Positions 55,691-64,000 of a DNA stretch of 64,000 nucleotides are shown here, in pieces (within the stretch, counting starts at the first letter, position 1; each line of letters starts with the position of its first letter). The position numbers and the translations under genes were made by a program. The notes beneath the pieces are model-generated. The model saw only the letters and a program-made list of their open reading frames with translations, had not been told where the DNA came from and did no database searches. The stretch comes from Amylostereum areolatum (taxonomy: Eukaryota; Basidiomycota; Agaricomycetes; Russulales; Stereaceae), in NCBI GenBank assembly GCA_012932865.1, contig SAXG01000092.1, positions 62,001 through 126,000 of the forward strand, written 5' to 3'.

Positions 55691-56693
55691 TGTCCTTCAA
55701 CAGCGCTACTGCCTGCTCCTTGCCTTCCGCGTCCAGATCCTTCAGCTGGCGAGTGATCGCCGCGATGGTTTTGGATGGGTCGGGAGCTGCTTTCGCAGTG
55801 GACGGAGCCGTGTTCGTCGGCAGGGGAGGGGCCTTGGACCCAGTCTCTACTGCGCCCACCCGTCGCGCGCTCGAGTCGCGGTTGGGGCAGTCGCGAGAGA
55901 CGTGACCGGCTTGTCGACACATGAAGCACTTGCCTTCGCGCATCATCTTTGCGCGCTCGTCGTCCGTCAGCTTTGCAGGGCGGGTCGAGGTGTTGGTGAA
56001 GGCGCCGACTCGGCGCGACGAGGAGTCATTGGTCGAACCGTTCGAGGTGAGCGCGACAGCCCCCTTGGACTGACTGCTCTTCCTCTCCGGGTTCTCTTCG
56101 AGCCACTGGTGGTTGATGCGGCGGGCGCGCTCCTTCCACTCCGCGAGCTTGGTGGGGAACGGGTACGACCGGGCCACCTGCTTGCCGAGGTCACGCTGAA
56201 GTCCCTTCTTGAAAAAGTGGATTAGCGCCTCGTCGTCGTACGCTGACATGGTTGCCAGCATCTCAAACTCGGTGATAAAGTCAGTGACGTCCCGGGTGGT
56301 CATTGCGAGCTCGTTGATCTTACGCTGAGCCTCTATCTTCGGATCGACGGGCACGAAGTCTTTGCCAAACCTCTCGAAGAGCTCTTTGTAGGAGCTATAG
56401 TGGAGTGTTGGGGGCGTGGGGTCGAGGGTGTCGGCGTCTTCCTTCTCATCTTCGTCGGCGAAGAGTTCCATGCGGCGATGCGTGGCCCAGGCTTTCGCCG
56501 TGTCGTCCTCCATCAGGCTGAGGAGGAGCATCATCTTGGCGTCATCTGTGGCATAAACATCCTTGTTAACGCGCAGGAACATGTGGGGCTCGAGGGAGAA
56601 CCGGAGGGTGTCGCGTCTATCGCCTTTGAATGGCTTTGGCTTGGGGCCGATCTCCCGCTTGGAGACGGCAGGTTTGGATTCGGCGTCGGACAT
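55668..56693 (-). CDS. gag: Gag of element 1
   Basis: The ATG at 56693 opens MSDAESKPAVSKREIGPKPK. The capsid-like region has PFKGDRRDTLRFSLEPHMFL and YKELFERFGKDFVPVDPKIE. A zinc knuckle CFMCRQAGHVSRDC (CX2CX4HX4C) lies near residue 260, and the C-terminus is KDILESQDF. About 341 aa. The same frame is open upstream for several hundred bases without an ATG, so translation may start earlier as part of a longer polyprotein. Confidence 0.92.
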   Translation of the reverse strand: MSDAESKPAVSKREIGPKPKPFKGDRRDTLRFSLEPHMFLRVNKDVYATDDAKMMLLLSLMEDDTAKAWATHRRMELFADEDEKEDADTLDPTPPTLHYSSYKELFERFGKDFVPVDPKIEAQRKINELAMTTRDVTDFITEFEMLATMSAYDDEALIHFFKKGLQRDLGKQVARSYPFPTKLAEWKERARRINHQWLEENPERKSSQSKGAVALTSNGSTNDSSSRRVGAFTNTSTRPAKLTDDERAKMMREGKCFMCRQAGHVSRDCPNRDSSARRVGAVETGSKAPPLPTNTAPSTAKAAPDPSKTIAAITRQLKDLDAEGKEQAVALLKDILESQDF

Positions 56694-57900
56694 CTTGTCA
56701 AAGGGGAGGGGGACGGTGAGGGATTGGGCGAGTTCTTGATCAAGGCGGCGTAGGGTTTCTCGTTGGCGTTCTTCTGCTTCTTCAACTTCGTCCTCAACTT
56801 GTTTTGCGACAAGGAAGTCGGCGGGGGTGAGGAATTGCTGGTTATGATGCCACGACCAGTGATCTTGGACGGGACTGAACGAAGTGGGCTGCCACTCAAC
56901 TACTGATCGTCCTGGGGTTCCGTTCTTGTTCCGTCTATAGGCGTACCACTTCCCAGTTGTGTCGTTGTGGTTGATCCCTTCTGGGACTTCGATTACAGTA
57001 CGTCGACGGGGTGGGGGTGAGTTGGTCGGAGGGGGGTTCAGGAAGCGCTGTAGAACGTCCGCAGCGGTGGCAAAATCCGATTCTTCGACGTAGGGTTGTT
57101 CGTCGCAGTCGTCGAAGTACCACTCGACGTTGCCGGTTTGGTTCGTCGTGCAGCCAACGTACGGATTCCTTAGTCTGCTGCGAGGTGAGGATATAGTATT
57201 CTTCAGGACAGTAGTCTCGAAAGACGCCTGGGGGAAGGTTCGGGGTGGGGGGACGAGGGGCTGTGGAGGACGTGATGATGGTCTAGAAGAAGTCCGCCGC
57301 GATGGGGCGACGGCCGAGGAGTTTCTTGGTGAGGTAGCCGGCTTTTACTGCCTGGCAGATCTTATGTTCGTGGTGGCTGCGACGAAGGGTCTTACCCTTG
57401 ATGGTGGGACGGAGGACTGGTGGCGGGGTGGATTCGGGGGTCCGACGGTTAAACTGGGAGACGGAGGTGAAACTGGTTTGGAGGATCGGGTTGGGGGGCG
57501 TCTTGGATGAGGTATGTGTGGTAGGTGGGGGCGTGGAGGGTGAATTCAAGGCGTTCGAGATCTACGTTGATGCACGTAGTGATCCGGACGTATAGGGCGA
57601 GGACGACAGTACCGTGATCCTTGTGCCACCTCCACTCGAAGATGCGGAAGTTGAGGCCGTGCGCGGTCCAGGGATCTTTCTTGCAGAGGTTCTGTACGGG
57701 GACGAGGCAGTTGACGGTGACGGCGTCGGACCAAGGGTAGGGGAGTGGTGCGTCGTCGCGGGGGGTGATCGGCTTTCCGTTGAACGGGAGGAAGACCGGT
57801 GCGTTCGGGAGGTCCGTGGTGGGAGTTTTTAACGTCGTAGAGACGGCAGAGGTAGATGGAGAGAGGGGTGCGAGGTAGGCGTAGGGGTAGACTGTCCAGG
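56694..57900 (-). CDS. Upstream (pre-Gag) coding region of element 1, broken
   Basis: Continuous protein-like translation lies between the 5' LTR and gag, in three segments separated by single-base frame changes. Nearest the LTR: YAYLAPLSPSTSAVSTTLKT, VFLPFNGKPITPRDDAPLPY, KKDPWTAHGLNFRIFEWRW. Middle: LPPGVFRDYCPEEYYILTSQ. Then GNVEWYFDDCDEQPYVEESD, VIEVPEGINHNDTTGKWYAY, VEWQPTSFSPVQDHWSWHHN and QQFLTPADFLVAKQVEDEVE leading into Gag. No ATG is present in the first segment, and the LTR abuts it directly. The DPWxxH and WYF blocks recur in element 2. Confidence 0.65.
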
Positions 57901-58320
57901 TGTCAGAAACACAGTTTATGAGACCGATGAACCGCCTAAGTCGCGACGATGGGAGGAGCGAGAAGAAAATAGATTCGAGAGTGCCGGGGTCTAGGGTAGT
58001 GCAACGTGCGCTACAGTACCGTATGACGAGATGGACAGTCTAGGGAAAAGGGAAGAGAAACACTGTCCTTATATACAAGTGGGAACGATGGTGCGATGCG
58101 ATGCGATAGTGGTGCGAGCGGGGGGAACAATAGGAAAGGAGTCATGGGGCGGAGGACGAAGGTCCGGAGCAGTGATGTCATAGATAAGGATGCGGAACCC
58201 CGCTTGGAAGTCCGGGCAATGACGTCATTGAAGCATGTGATGCAAGGGAAAGTCATGTGCCGTGACACGTCGCGTGTACGAGGTCTGCAAACGAAGAGAG
58301 AAATGGAGCGATCCGTGACA
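57901..58320 (-). repeat. 5' LTR of element 1
   Basis: 420 bp, TGTCA/TGACA ends. On the minus strand a TATATAAG box lies at 58068-58075, consistent with a Pol II promoter driving the minus-strand element. Confidence 0.93.
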
Positions 58321-58699
58321 ATCTCAATAAACCTTGCCCTGCGCGCGTCCTCTGTGAAGCACCACCGGGAATAGTGATCCCACTTGAGGGGCTTTTGTTG
58401 GTGGCGGCCAACATGTCCCCGACGTCAGCGAGTGCATTAGCGAGGAGCAGCGGAATGTGGCCATCTTCGCCAGCCTGGCTCCGTCATTCACACGATGGTT
58501 TGGGACGACAGATAGTCGTACAAAAAGTGATTCAAGACGGGAAAACCCCTGTGAGCCTCGTGATCGCGCGGCGAGGATACGGATGGGTCTCTTTGCGGCG
58601 ACCATACAAACAAACCCAAACTCCATTTTCAGGCGCGCCTCCCGCCTCGTCCGTCGCCTTCTCCCCCCAAAACTCACCAAGGATCGCCACTGTCCCATT

Positions 58700-59550
58700 C
58701 ATGCATGACGGGTGGCATCCATCCCGCTCGCAATCCCCTTATATTGGATACAACACCCGCGGCGACCTGGATGACGCCCCCTATCGTTCTCTTTCGGACG
58801 AAACACCGTTCCGTGCGCTTGGTCCTCACTCCAGCACCAACCTCAACGCATCCGCCTGGACGCACTCATCAACCCCTGCAAATTTACGCAGATCTCACGT
58901 AGACCAACACTTACCTTCATCACGGGTACTACAACACCGTCTCTCTACTACTCGCGACTGACTCTGACTTTCTGACTTCATCTTTAGAACATCGACTTTG
59001 ACATGCTCGAGCAGGCCAACCACAAACAACTCATACGCAGCGGGAATTCGACATATGCGCACCTCTATGAGGTGAATCTGGACCTGCAAGCATCCATCGC
59101 CTCTCTCACCAGGGAGAATGGGGTGCTTCAGTGAGTTTTTTTCGTCCTGGTGCAGAAAGATGCTCATTCATTTAGGTCCCTTTTACAGCAACACGGTCAG
59201 TCTTCTTCCACGGCCGTTTCCCCCCTTGCCGCGTTGGTCGCCAAGTCCACCTCCGGTCCTGTCCACAACTGTGCCGATTTCCCAGACGTATGGAATTGGT
59301 CTAAGCAAGAATGGAGATCATCCAAGCTGCCCAAAGGCGTCACAACGGGTGAGGCGAAGGGCAAAAAAGGTTCCACGCGCATGGCACAAGGCATCAAACG
59401 TCAACCACAAGTACGTCCTTGAAGCGGATGGCACGGAAGCGTCCGGTGAAGTCGTGGAAAGTATCCTCCTTTCTGCAGCGTTCTGCTTCGCCGTTCTCCA
59501 GAAGTCCGGAATCGCACCGCTCAAATGGGACGAGGACACCAACGTCAAGG
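58700..59550 (+). pseudogene. Decayed host gene cut by the LTR of element 2
   Basis: Exon-like segments: HDGWHPSRSQSPYIGYNTRG and DDAPYRSLSDETPFRALGPH, then after an AG acceptor at 58987 NIDFDMLEQANHKQLIRSGN, LYEVNLDLQASIASLTRENG, a short intron (59131-59176), HNCADFPDVWNWSKQEWRSS, KGKKGSTRMAQGIK, and in the next frame VNHKYVLEADGTEASGEVVE and ILLSAAFCFAVLQKSGIAPL. One extra A near 59397 shifts the frame. The reading breaks exactly at 59551, where TGTCA begins. It resembles a widespread mushroom family of nuclear-looking proteins with an N-terminal coiled coil and a RMAQGINV motif, whose function I do not know. Confidence 0.6.
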
Positions 59551-60162
59551 TGTCATGAACGGTCTATAATTTTCTTTTTTACTTTACATCGGTTACACGC
59601 TTTAGGACTTATTGGCTTATCACCAGTCCGGCTCCACTTCGGCCCGGACCCGGTTCATCTATATCCCACCCGGGCCCACGTGACTCATCTCGGCCCGGGT
59701 CTGACTCCTTTCCCTTGACTCATGCTGTACAATACTGACTCATGCTGTGCTCTTTTACATACGACTGCTTACTTATACTAGGTCTGCTTACTGATCGCCG
59801 TGTATCGGTTGCTTACCTAAGTCTCTCTCCTCTTGTGTATATAAGGCTCGCTCTCGCTGTACATATCCCTTATCTCGAGCTAGTCAATTCTACCGACTTT
59901 GCTTGCTTTCCCTCGTCTGTCGCCGTGTCTGATCAGCTCCCCTCTGTCGTCCTCATCTTCTAGTCAGCTGTGTCGTAACTTGGTGCTGTCGCACTAGTCG
60001 TTGCTGACATAAGCTCGAGATCTGTTTACTCTTGCACCACCCTACGACCGTCCCTACGTACTGTAGCGTAGTAGTAGTAGTACCCGTCTGGTACTGACCT
60101 TGTTCTTCCCCCGTGCCGCCCTAGACCGTTGCCCCCAGAGTACGCGACTCGTTACCCTGACA
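59551..60162 (+). repeat. 5' LTR of element 2
   Basis: 612 bp from TGTCATGAACGG to GTTACCCTGACA. A TATATAAG box is at 59838-59845. The end is set by the TGTCA/TGACA match with element 1. A TGG four bases after the end (60166) may begin the primer-binding site. Confidence 0.8.
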
Positions 60163-60480
60163 TTGTGGTCGTGCGCACGTATACCGGTGCCGGCTTGACG
60201 TTTCCTCGAAACGTTACACCTACTCGAGACTCTCCAATACCAGGAGTTGAAAGCTCAGAGGTGACAGTAGAAGGTGCACCTTTGGTGTAGGAAACGAGTA
60301 AAAGCGGCGAAAGGAAAGCGGTTTAGGAAGTCTTTGGGCTCGTGTCCCCTAGACGAAGAGACAGCCAACAGGTCGAGAAGACTGAGGCAGACCGTCTTGC
60401 GATCTCATAACAGAACCACCCTCCCTCGACAAAATCTTCCCTTGCCGCACAGAGTAACCATTTCGACTGGGGGCTCGTGC

Positions 60481-61160
60481 ATGGAAGATTGGCGCTCGCA
60501 AGTACAAGAATTCATCCCCATCAGCCACGACGCTATCATCTCCCTCATCAACGAATCTAGAGACCCTTGGGCCTGGCACAATTGGAAGGTCGCCCTCGGC
60601 GTAGAAGAACTTGAAGACTCCATCATAGACGTCCACTTCTATCGCCTCAAAATAAGCGAACAAGGAAACGGAAACCTCTACGTCTACTCCTGCCCATACG
60701 TCACCTACCGCTACAAACTCGAGCAACCCCCAAAAACTTTCTACGCGCCCAACGAGAAAATACCAGTGGACACTCGACACACCCACCGCCTCCTTACACC
60801 AGGCAACACCCCCAGCCCCACACCAGAGCCAGAGGTCATCGACCTCACCCAGCCAGAGGTCATCGACCTCACCCACTTATAAACAATTCCCTCGTTCGGA
60901 CTCAACGGCTCCGACTCCAGTTCTGACTCCGACACCGACGTTGAGGACGAAAACTGCTACATATATCCCCTCCCTCTAGGCTTCACTGAACGAGGAAACG
61001 ACTTCTTTGTCCAACTCGGAGACACCACTGTCGAAGTCGCCTTCGTAGCAACCCAAACAAGTGGCATCAGTTGGTACTTCGCCAACGAAAGCCAAGACGA
61101 CCTCACTGAAGCCGACTTCAACCTCATCGCCACCTCCGCCCTACCGCCTGTCACCGACGA
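60481..61160 (+). CDS. Upstream (pre-Gag) ORF of element 2, with tandem VIDLT motifs
   Basis: The ATG at 60481 opens MEDWRSQVQEFIPISHDAII. The first domain has ESRDPWAWHNWKVALGVEEL, IIDVHFYRLKISEQGNGNLY and YVTYRYKLEQPPKTFYAPNE. A perfect 24-bp duplication encodes EPEVIDLTQPEVIDLTHL. A TAA at 60880-60882 interrupts, but the frame continues with SDSSSDSDTDVEDENCYIYP, LPLGFTERGNDFFVQLGD, TQTSGISWYFANESQDDLTE and ADFNLIATSALPPVTDEDFF. VIDLT is the classic SUMO-interaction motif, and the acidic Ser/Asp tract fits phospho-enhanced versions. Readthrough or a mutated codon could explain the TAA. The WYF block aligns with element 1. Confidence 0.7.
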
Positions 61161-61189
61161 AGACTTCTTCCGACCTCGACGAACCAATC

Positions 61190-62447
61190 ATGGCTGCCCA
61201 GTGGATCCGCACCGACCCCCAACCCCCTCTCCCCGCCGAACTTGCCAACTGCACCGAAATCGGTGGAACATGGAACATTGTCATCGGCCAAACTGGCTCT
61301 CCCATCCAACACATGAATAACGGCACCGACGATGCCTGGCTCATGGAAGTAAATGGCCAATGGGTCGCCATCCCTGCCGTGCTTGTTGCTGCCCTCAACC
61401 TGCCACCCCCCACCGTCAACGTCACGGCCCCCCCCCATCACCGTCAACCCCCCTGCGGTCACGGTTAGTGCCCCAGCCGCCGCCGCCGCCAGACCCCCCC
61501 GAAAGAAAGTCCACGCGAAAACTCCTGAAGGCTTCTCTGGGAAACGAGAGGACTTCAATGACTGGATGCGGTCGTGCGAGGAATACATGCGAGCCGCTGA
61601 GGATGACCTCGTAACGGACAAGGACAAAGTCCTCTTCATTCTCACCTACATGACGGGGGAGGCAGCACGCACCTGGAAGGCCGAGTATGAGGATGCACAC
61701 TTGGCCAATGGAGCCATGGTCGCCTGGGTGGACTTCCACAAAGCACTCAAAGGGGCCTTCACCGACGTCAATGAGCAGCACCGTGCCGCAGTCGAACTGG
61801 ACGGGTTCAAACAGACGAAGGGTACCACTGCCCATGAATACTTCGCCAAGTTCGAGCAACTCGCAAGGAAGGCAGGATACTCCACGGCGCAGGACCCTAT
61901 CCACCTCATGCAGCTGCTCAAACACAACGTCTACTATCGGACCATCGACTCCATCTACGACAGCGGTCACGTTCCTCAGAGATATGAGGACCTCAAAGAG
62001 CGCATCATCCTGATCGACGGTCTACGACAGGAGCGGGAGGACCTTAAGACCCAGCGCAGTGGACCCGCGCAGAACCAAAAACCCAAAGGACAAGGATCGA
62101 CCAATGGGCAACAAGGGGGGCAGGTCCCATGGCGCCGCGATGGAACCGGCACGGTGCACGGTGGCAAAGGTCAGCCAATGGACGTCAACCGTGTCGACAT
62201 CAAGGGGCGATGCTTCCGCTGCGGACAGAATGGCCACCAGGTGCGGGACTGCAGGGTGGACGTGAAGAACATCCGAGACATGTGGGGGAGGGACCGGTAC
62301 ACGGAACCACCAAAGCGGGAGGCTCGAGCACAGACGTTCGAGACGCCCACCGCCTGGGCTAGGAGCCTGTCGGCCGAAGATCGGAAAAGCGTGATGGACG
62401 CGCTTCAAGCTCAGCCGAAGGTGGAGGAGAAGAAGGAGGGTTTTTGA
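61190..62447 (+). CDS. gag: Gag of element 2 (frame broken in a C tract)
   Basis: The ATG at 61190 opens MAAQWIRTDPQPPLPAELAN. This frame leads to TVNVTAPP, where a run of Cs (about 61430-61436) shifts it. The other frame continues with PITVNPPAVTVSAPAAAAAR, VHAKTPEGFSGKREDFNDWM, LFILTYMTGEAARTWKAEYE, VDFHKALKGAFTDVNEQHRA and a zinc knuckle CFRCGQNGHQVRDC. Stop TGA at 62445-62447 after KVEEKKEGF. An in-frame ATG at 61353 could also start the second frame. The shift could be a real mutation, a sequencing error in the homopolymer, or programmed. Confidence 0.85.
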
Positions 62448-62480
62448 GGGGGCTGACGATGTACACGGCATCTGAAGCCC
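62438..62480 (+). promoter_or_regulatory. Candidate -1 programmed frameshift signal, element 2 gag/pol
   Basis: Slippery heptamer G-GGT-TTT (62438-62444) in the gag frame is followed at once by the TGA stop. The pol frame is exactly -1. Six bases downstream a hairpin can form: GGGCT (62450-62454) with AGCCC (62476-62480), and inside it GATG (62458-62461) with CATC (62469-62472), loop of seven. Confidence 0.65.
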
Positions 62481-64000
62481 AAGTTTCTGTCTCTCGCTCA
62501 TCTGATTTTGTGGCGCCTCGGTGGCCTGGTTCTCGTTTACATATGCGCATTGCTGATTCGGACTGTACTACTACGGGGGATATCCCCATTATGACTTCTC
62601 TTACGGACTCTATCGGTACGGGCACGCGTCCCGTTGTTATTTTAGATACTCAGGCTTCGATTTGTGAGCCTTCGGCTTTGGATATGGCTTCGGTTTCGGC
62701 TTCAGTTTTGGATACGGCTTTGAATACAGACTCGGTTTTGGATATGGACCCTGTGAAGTCAGGGACAACGCCGTGCGATGGAAGGGGCACGGCGCCCAAA
62801 TCATGTTATATGGCACCTGGAACGGCTCAATGGACGCTTCGTCGCTTAAGGGAAGACACACCCGAAAGTGCGATTGCAATCCTTCGCATCTGGACACACC
62901 ACCGACGCCGTGACGAGGCTACTTATGAAGCCATCAAGGAAATAACTGGCATGGGAGACGAGTTAGCATGTCAATCTCTACTAGAGCTCGCCACTCCTAT
63001 GCAGTTCATACGCTCCTCCAGCACCAAGGAACAAACGGTCATTCCCACACAACTGGTGGTAAATTCCAAGCGCATTGTCAAAGCTCTCGCACTCCTGGAC
63101 AGTGGTTGCACTGGCTCGTGTATCAACACGAAGTTTGTGCAGGAAAATCACATCCCCACGCGACGGACCGCTCGCCCAATCCCAGTACGAAATGCAGACG
63201 GCACTCTCAACACAGGAGGTCCCATCACGGAATATGTCACACTTCACCTAAATATTCAAGACCATGAAGAAAACATTGACCTGGCGGTCTCCAATCTAGG
63301 AGATACGGACCTTTTCATTGGACATGAGTGGCTAAAGAAGCACAACCCTCACATCGACTGGAAATCCGGGTCAATTGAATTCGACCGATGCCCTATCAGC
63401 TGCTCTCGTCCCCCTCCCCTCCTCAATATCGATGATGATGAAGAGGAGGAGGAAGAGCCAGTCCACATGGAAAAAGACGAGCAGCTGTTTGCCTTCGACT
63501 GGGATGGCTACAAAGCGACATACCACATCCGGACCCATGCATCGGACATTGCAATTGAAGAGCACGCTAAGAAAAAGGAACAGACCTTCTCTGAGCGAGT
63601 CCCAACGGCATACCACGAATTCAAGGACATCTTTGACAAAGACGACTTCGACAAGCTCCCTGAGCGACGCCCATGGGACCACGCCATTGAGCTCACTCCT
63701 AACTTCAAACCGGTCGATTGCAAAGTTTACCCCCTCACATTGGACGAGCAGAAGCAACTGGACGCCTTTTTGGAAGAGAACCTGAGATCTGGCCGGATCC
63801 AACCGTCCAAATCACCCATGGCCTCCCCATTCTTCTTCATCAAGAAAAAAGATGGCTCGCTACGTCCTGTGCAGGACTATCGAAAGCTCAATGAGATGAC
63901 AATAAAGAACCGTTACCCGCTCCCGCTCATCCAAGAGTTGGTTGACAAACTTAAAGGAGCACGGCACTTTACCAAGCTCGATGTCCGATGGGGGTACAAC
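62441..64000 (+). CDS. pol: pol of element 2: protease and start of RT (open to window end)
   Basis: In the -1 frame from the T-run (alternatively ATG at 62459, MYTASEAQVSVSRSSDF). It contains a repetitive Asp/Ser linker (LDMASVSASVLDTALNTDSV), then the protease motif ALLDSGCTGSCINTKFV with LFIGHEWLKKHNPHIDW, an acidic linker (NIDDDEEEEEEPVHMEKD), the connection HEFKDIFDKDDFDKLPERRP, and the RT N-terminus [20 protein letters not shown] and TKLDVRWGYN at the edge. No stop occurs over about 1.55 kb, so this copy is better preserved than element 1. Confidence 0.9.

Larger units (their letters stand above)
51227..58320 (-). mobile_element. Ty3/Gypsy chromodomain LTR retrotransposon, element 1
   Basis: Two 420-bp direct repeats (51227-51646 and 57901-58320), each bounded by TGTCA...TGACA, flank gag and pol on the minus strand. 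Domain order is upstream ORF, Gag with zinc knuckle, protease, RT, RNase H, integrase and chromodomain, the order of Ty3/Gypsy chromoviruses. The element is damaged: pol has two in-frame TGA codons and a protease/RT frame break. The 5-bp flanks differ (GGCGG versus ATCTC), so there is no target duplication. No TGG-type primer-binding site follows the 5' LTR. Confidence 0.93.
59551..64000 (+). mobile_element. Ty3/Gypsy LTR retrotransposon, element 2 (5' part; runs off the window)
   Basis: The 5' LTR (59551-60162) is followed by an upstream ORF, gag with zinc knuckle, protease and the start of RT on the plus strand. It shares LTR termini and the upstream ORF with element 1, but the proteins differ widely, so it is a different family member. 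The 3' LTR lies outside the window. Confidence 0.9.

Overview
This window is nuclear DNA of a filamentous basidiomycete, most likely an Agaricomycete. The evidence is many short GT-AG introns (about 50-60 bp), dense but moderately GC-rich genes, a DUF6535 membrane-protein family, an SMP-domain ERMES subunit, a septation-type Uds1 coiled-coil protein, a GH76 enzyme, an AOX-type alcohol oxidase and chromodomain Ty3/Gypsy retrotransposons. Placement in Polyporales is plausible but is inference only.

The left arm (1-14.8 kb) is ordinary conserved gene space. It holds the 3' end of an unrecognised gene, a nine-exon cytosolic NAD-dependent methylene-tetrahydrofolate dehydrogenase (MTD1-like) with 30-bp and 18-bp microexons, a small hypothetical gene, an Ala/Gly-rich repeat protein whose reading frame is split by about 430 bp of unrelated DNA, MDM34 divergently paired with an F-box gene, a large Uds1 coiled-coil gene and an intron-containing tRNA-Arg(TCT).

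The middle (15-31 kb) is an accessory block built mainly from one family. It has an intact DUF6535 gene (20.6-23.1 kb) among at least six decayed copies. A second intact DUF6535 gene lies at 39.8-42.7 kb and another wreck at 44.9-46.2 kb. Between them are two multi-exon enzyme genes on the minus strand: a GH76-family protein with signal peptide and C-terminal membrane anchor, and an AOX-type GMC oxidoreductase.

The right arm (47.9-64 kb) is repeat-driven. A truncated gene abuts a cluster of imperfect palindromes with a GTTAAC core (49.0-49.4 kb). It is followed by an AT-richer tract, a host gene cut by an LTR, a Ty3/Gypsy element on the minus strand (51.2-58.3 kb) with 420-bp LTRs but no target-site duplication or obvious primer-binding site, a second broken host gene, and the 5' part of a second Ty3/Gypsy element (59.55 kb to the window edge) inserted in it. 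The two elements share LTR termini (TGTCA...TGACA), a coding region upstream of Gag with matching DPWxxH and WYF signatures, and a gag stop placed directly after a T-run where pol lies in the -1 frame. The second element's upstream ORF also carries two tandem VIDLT (SUMO-interaction-like) motifs followed by an acidic Ser/Asp tract. These shared upstream and frameshift features are the most promising unusual biology in the window.
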